A DNA stretch of 64,000 nt. Source: DAOTWA01 sp034435955 (GTDB lineage: Bacteria; Chloroflexota; Anaerolineae; Anaerolineales; Anaerolineaceae). The stretch is from positions 12,724 through 76,723 of the forward strand of contig DAOTWA010000007.1 of assembly GCA_034435955.1 (NCBI GenBank), given 5' to 3'. How positions within the stretch are numbered: the stretch's first letter is position 1; each line of letters opens with the position of its first letter. Below the pieces are notes generated by a model, which made no database searches, had not been told where the DNA came from, and was given only the letters and a program-made list of their open reading frames with translations. The position numbers and the translations under genes are program-made. Shown here in pieces: positions 61,525 through 64,000 of the stretch.

Positions 61525-62802
61525 ATGAACATTTACCTTGATTCCGTGGGCTGCCGACTGAACCAGGCAGAGATCGAAGCCTTTGCCAGCCAGTTTCGCG
61601 CTGCGGGCCACCAGGTGGTGGCGGATGCATCCAAGGCTGACCTGGTGGTGGTGAACACCTGCGCCGTCACCAAGGAAGCCGCCTCGGATTCGCGCCAGAA
61701 GGTGCGCCAGGCGGCGCGCGCCGGCGCATCTCAAGTGGTGGTGACCGGATGTTGGGCCTCGCTGGATCCTCGAGGCGCGGCGGCGCTGCCGGGAGTGAAG
61801 CGGGTGGTACCCAACCTCGAAAAGGATTTTCTGGTGCCCGAGCTGCTCGGACGGCAAGGGCCGCTGTACGAACGCGAGCCCCTGGCACGCGAACCTCTGC
61901 CAGGAGCGCACCGGCGAACTCGCGCTTTCATCAAGGTGCAAGATGGTTGTAACAATCACTGCACTTTCTGTGTGACAACCATCGCTCGTGGACCGGGGCG
62001 CAGCCGGCCGGCGGCGGATGTGCTGGCCGACGTCCGCGCGGCGTTGGTCGGCGGCGCGCAGGAGGTGGTGCTGACCGGCGTGCACCTTGGCTCCTGGGGT
62101 CACGACTTGACACCGCGGCTGCGCCTGGAGCATTTAATTCGCACGTTGCTGGCCGAGACGGATATCCCCCGTCTGCGTCTGTCGTCGCTGGAGCCATGGG
62201 ATCTGGACGAATCATTCTTCTCGCTGTGGCAAGATACGCGTCTGTGCCGCCATCTGCACCTGCCGCTCCAATCCGGCTCAGGCACGATCCTGCGCCGCAT
62301 GGCGCGTAAAACTACACCGGAGAGCTTCGCCCGCCTGGTCGAGCAGGCGCGCGCGGTCATACCGGATGTGGCCATTACAACCGACGTGATCGTGGGTTTC
62401 CCTGGAGAAGGAGAGGCCGAATTCCGCGAAAGCATGGAATACGTGCGTGAGTTGGGCTTTGCAGGCGGGCATGTCTTCACCTATTCTGAACGACCGGGAA
62501 CTGCAGCAGCCCGTTTCCCCAACCAGGTGCCACCCGAGGAGCGCAAAGAGCGCAATGCCAGGATGCGGGCCGTGCTGGCTCAGGCGGCGCGCAGCTACCA
62601 GGCGCGTTTTCTGGGTGCAGAGCTGGAGGTGTTATGGGAGGCGACGGATGCGTATGGCCCCGAGGGCTGGAGGCTGCGCGGTCTGAGCGATAATTATCTG
62701 CGCGTCAGCGCATACGCATCACAACCGCTTTGGAACCAGATCTGCCGGGTGCGGATCGAACGCCTGGCCCCGGATGGACTGGCAGGCAGACTGTTGCCCT
62801 GA
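61525..62802 (+). CDS. mtaB: tRNA t6A37 methylthiotransferase
   Basis: 425 residues, MiaB/MtaB-type radical SAM enzyme adding methylthio to t6A37. YLDSVGCRLNQAEIEAFASQ and NTCAVTKEAA are the MTTase domain Cys residues, and VQDGCNNHCTFCVTTIARGP holds the CxxxCxxC radical SAM cluster. PLQSGSGTILRRMARKTTPE and VIVGFPGEGEAEFRE follow. GCRLNQ rather than GCQMN supports MtaB instead of MiaB. The C-terminal TRAM-like part reads EVLWEATDAYGPEGW. ATG 61525 fits family N-terminus. Confidence 0.93.
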   Translation: MNIYLDSVGCRLNQAEIEAFASQFRAAGHQVVADASKADLVVVNTCAVTKEAASDSRQKVRQAARAGASQVVVTGCWASLDPRGAAALPGVKRVVPNLEKDFLVPELLGRQGPLYEREPLAREPLPGAHRRTRAFIKVQDGCNNHCTFCVTTIARGPGRSRPAADVLADVRAALVGGAQEVVLTGVHLGSWGHDLTPRLRLEHLIRTLLAETDIPRLRLSSLEPWDLDESFFSLWQDTRLCRHLHLPLQSGSGTILRRMARKTTPESFARLVEQARAVIPDVAITTDVIVGFPGEGEAEFRESMEYVRELGFAGGHVFTYSERPGTAAARFPNQVPPEERKERNARMRAVLAQAARSYQARFLGAELEVLWEATDAYGPEGWRLRGLSDNYLRVSAYASQPLWNQICRVRIERLAPDGLAGRLLP

Positions 62803-62829
62803 GGCAGCATGCCCGCGGTTACAGCATGA

Positions 62830-62835
62830 TATAAT
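62830..62835 (+). promoter_or_regulatory. -10 element upstream of tatA
   Basis: TATAAT at 62830-62835, about 45 bp before the tatA start, with no clear -35 at 17 bp. AT-rich leader follows. Confidence 0.45.
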
Positions 62836-62879
62836 GATTTAATCTCAAATTTAAAGAGCGACCGGGGAAGGAGGCAGGC

Positions 62880-63062
62880 ATGTGGAGGCCGGGTCCTACG
62901 GAAATTATCATCATCTTGGTGATCGTGATCATAGTCTTCGGCGTGGGGCGCATTTCGAAATTGGGCGGTGAGATTGGATCGGCCATTCGCGAATTCCGCA
63001 AAGGGATCAGCGGGAAGGATGAAGAAAAAGAGAAAGAAGCGGAGAAGCCAACCAAGGAATAA
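62880..63062 (+). CDS. tatA: Twin-arginine translocase subunit TatA
   Basis: 60 residues. MWRPGPTEIIIILVIVIIVF is the single membrane segment followed by GVGRISKLGGEIGSAIREFR, the amphipathic helix with the FG motif replaced by FGVGR, and a charged tail ending KEKEAEKPTKE. ATG 62880 behind GAAGGAGGCAGGC. It faces tatC across a terminator. No separate tatB is seen, so a minimal TatAC is likely. Confidence 0.95.
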   Translation: MWRPGPTEIIIILVIVIIVFGVGRISKLGGEIGSAIREFRKGISGKDEEKEKEAEKPTKE

Positions 63063-63081
63063 GCCCATCCTGGGAAATTGA

Positions 63082-63124
63082 AAACGGGATCTTCGCCCAA
63101 TTTTCATTGACGAAGATCCCGTTT
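63082..63124. terminator. Bidirectional terminator between tatA and tatC
   Basis: Perfect 14-bp stem AAACGGGATCTTCG / CGAAGATCCCGTTT around a 15-nt loop; positioned exactly between the two convergent genes' stops. Confidence 0.9.
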
Positions 63125-63139
63125 CAGTTAATCTAAACC

Positions 63140-63844
63140 TTATCTTGCCAGAAATGCGAGCAAGACGCTGAGCAGGTACAGGACAAATAGCGGTATCATC
63201 AAAAGGCTCATGTTAACAGGATCCGTAGTGGGCGTGACCACTGCGGCCAGCACCGCGATGACGACCACGGCAATACGCCACTGTTTGAGCAGCGCTCCAG
63301 CCGTGACCAGCTTCATTTTCGCCAATATAAACACCAGCAGCGGCGTCTCGAAACTGACCCCGACCCAGAACAACAGGTTGGTGACGAAGCTGATGTAATT
63401 GGAGAGCCGCGGGACGGTTTTAACCCCCATGAAGTCTATCAGGAAGGGGATAGCGGCCGGCAGCATGACAAAATAGGAGAACAAAACGCCGGTCAGAAAT
63501 AGCAGGGTGGCCAGAGGCACGCCAATGTAAATCCACTTGCGCTCAGAGGGGGTGAGCCCGGGGGCGATAAAGCTGAGCAGTTCGTAGACGATCACCGGCA
63601 TGGCCAGCACCAATCCAGAGAGCAGGGCGGTGCGCATGAATACGCCCACGTTCTCGGTGACCTCGATGGATTGCAAGTTTTGCAGGCCGCCGATCGGTAC
63701 GGTGAGGAGCTGAACAAAGCGATCTGCAAAAATCAGGCTGACGACCGTGGTGAGGGCCAGAGCGGCCAATGCCACCAGGAGCCTGCGGCGCAGCTCATCC
63801 AGGTGCTCCCAGATCGTCATGGTAGATTCTTCTTTCGTAGCCAT
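63140..63844 (-). CDS. tatC: Twin-arginine translocase subunit TatC
   Basis: 234 residues with six membrane segments. MTIWEHLDELRRRLLVALAA is the TatC N-terminal signature, with conserved Glu-Leu-Arg; FMRTALLSGLVLAMPVIVYE and FIAPGLTPSERKWIYIGVPL follow, with the TPSER signature; FWVGVSFETPLLVFILAKMK and VVVIAVLAAVVTPTTDPVNM complete it. ATG 63844. Confidence 0.96.
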   Translation of the reverse strand: MATKEESTMTIWEHLDELRRRLLVALAALALTTVVSLIFADRFVQLLTVPIGGLQNLQSIEVTENVGVFMRTALLSGLVLAMPVIVYELLSFIAPGLTPSERKWIYIGVPLATLLFLTGVLFSYFVMLPAAIPFLIDFMGVKTVPRLSNYISFVTNLLFWVGVSFETPLLVFILAKMKLVTAGALLKQWRIAVVVIAVLAAVVTPTTDPVNMSLLMIPLFVLYLLSVLLAFLAR

Positions 63845-63951
63845 GTCTCTCCCGACCGGTCAGAAGGTGATCTGCATCCATTTTATCTTTATTGATGGGA
63901 GACCGCTATGGTTTGATTAGAAGGCGATTAGAGGCAACGGGGTAAGCGGAG

Positions 63952-64000
63952 TATAATCTCACCCTGGCACACAACCTGAAAATTACTGGAGGGTATTCAT
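63952..64000 (+). promoter_or_regulatory. Promoter and ribosome site of a gene starting at the edge
   Basis: TATAAT at 63952-63957 and GGAGGG at about 63988-63993 stand before the closing TTCAT. If the next base is G, an ATG starts at 63999, with a suitable spacing of 5 nt after the ribosome site. The product lies outside the window. Confidence 0.6.

Noticed and set aside
1..64000. CRISPR arrays, rRNA and tRNA genes
   Set aside because: No repeat-spacer arrays, no cloverleaf-like segments and no rRNA-like blocks were recognised on reading both strands.

Overview
The window is a stretch of GC-rich bacterial chromosome. Gene content and protein flavour best fit the Chloroflexota, probably class Anaerolineae. 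The pointers are a compact division and cell-wall cluster lacking murE, an emfourin plus short-propeptide M4 protease pair, a GT4 protein fused to a helical domain next to GH130, a mitochondrial-type citrate synthase and a K+-independent-type H+-pyrophosphatase. This placement is inference from reading the sequence; no rRNA or tRNA gene was seen.

1-13,981 (minus strand) is a near-complete dcw cluster read as mraZ, rsmH, ftsL-like, ftsI, murF, mraY, murD, ftsW, murG, cvpA-like, murC, a 59-codon ORF, murB and ddl (ddl runs off the left edge). Most neighbours overlap by 1-80 nt. A consensus-like promoter, three GTGGRA boxes spaced exactly 10 bp and an 11-bp hairpin lie upstream of mraZ and are probably the autoregulated entry point. 

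14-28 kb holds accessory genes: an F420/NADP oxidoreductase-like protein, a LysM-M23 peptidase, two tandem pentapeptide-repeat proteins, emfourin plus an M4 protease, a YkoP-like protein, an EamA-type membrane protein, a GT4 fusion overlapping GH130, DoxX, and a co-directional DinB-GNAT-AMP-ligase-ACP set that looks like a small acyl activation and transfer cassette.

28-44 kb is central carbon metabolism split by mobile DNA. A ComA-like synthase, MmgE/PrpD and citrate synthase (minus strand) face isocitrate dehydrogenase and aconitase (plus strand). The 8 kb between them contains a transposase broken by an in-frame amber codon, an integrase stub, an IS3 element inserted in or beside an older transposase remnant, two AT-richer secreted Ig-like proteins of unknown role and an IS256-type remnant.

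44-64 kb carries a cupredoxin lipoprotein with a CopD-like membrane protein, a radical SAM enzyme, H+-pyrophosphatase, ComM, a secreted trypsin-like protease, a polytopic membrane protein, an acyltransferase-like protein, an AIF-type flavoprotein, ProC, a methyltransferase, a YdcF/SanA-like protein, cold-shock protein, a TPR protein, a lipoprotein, MtaB, and convergent tatA and tatC around a shared terminator. Two decayed genes (an HD-domain stub and a Crp-type stub) flank hppA. A new gene appears to begin at the last two bases of the window.
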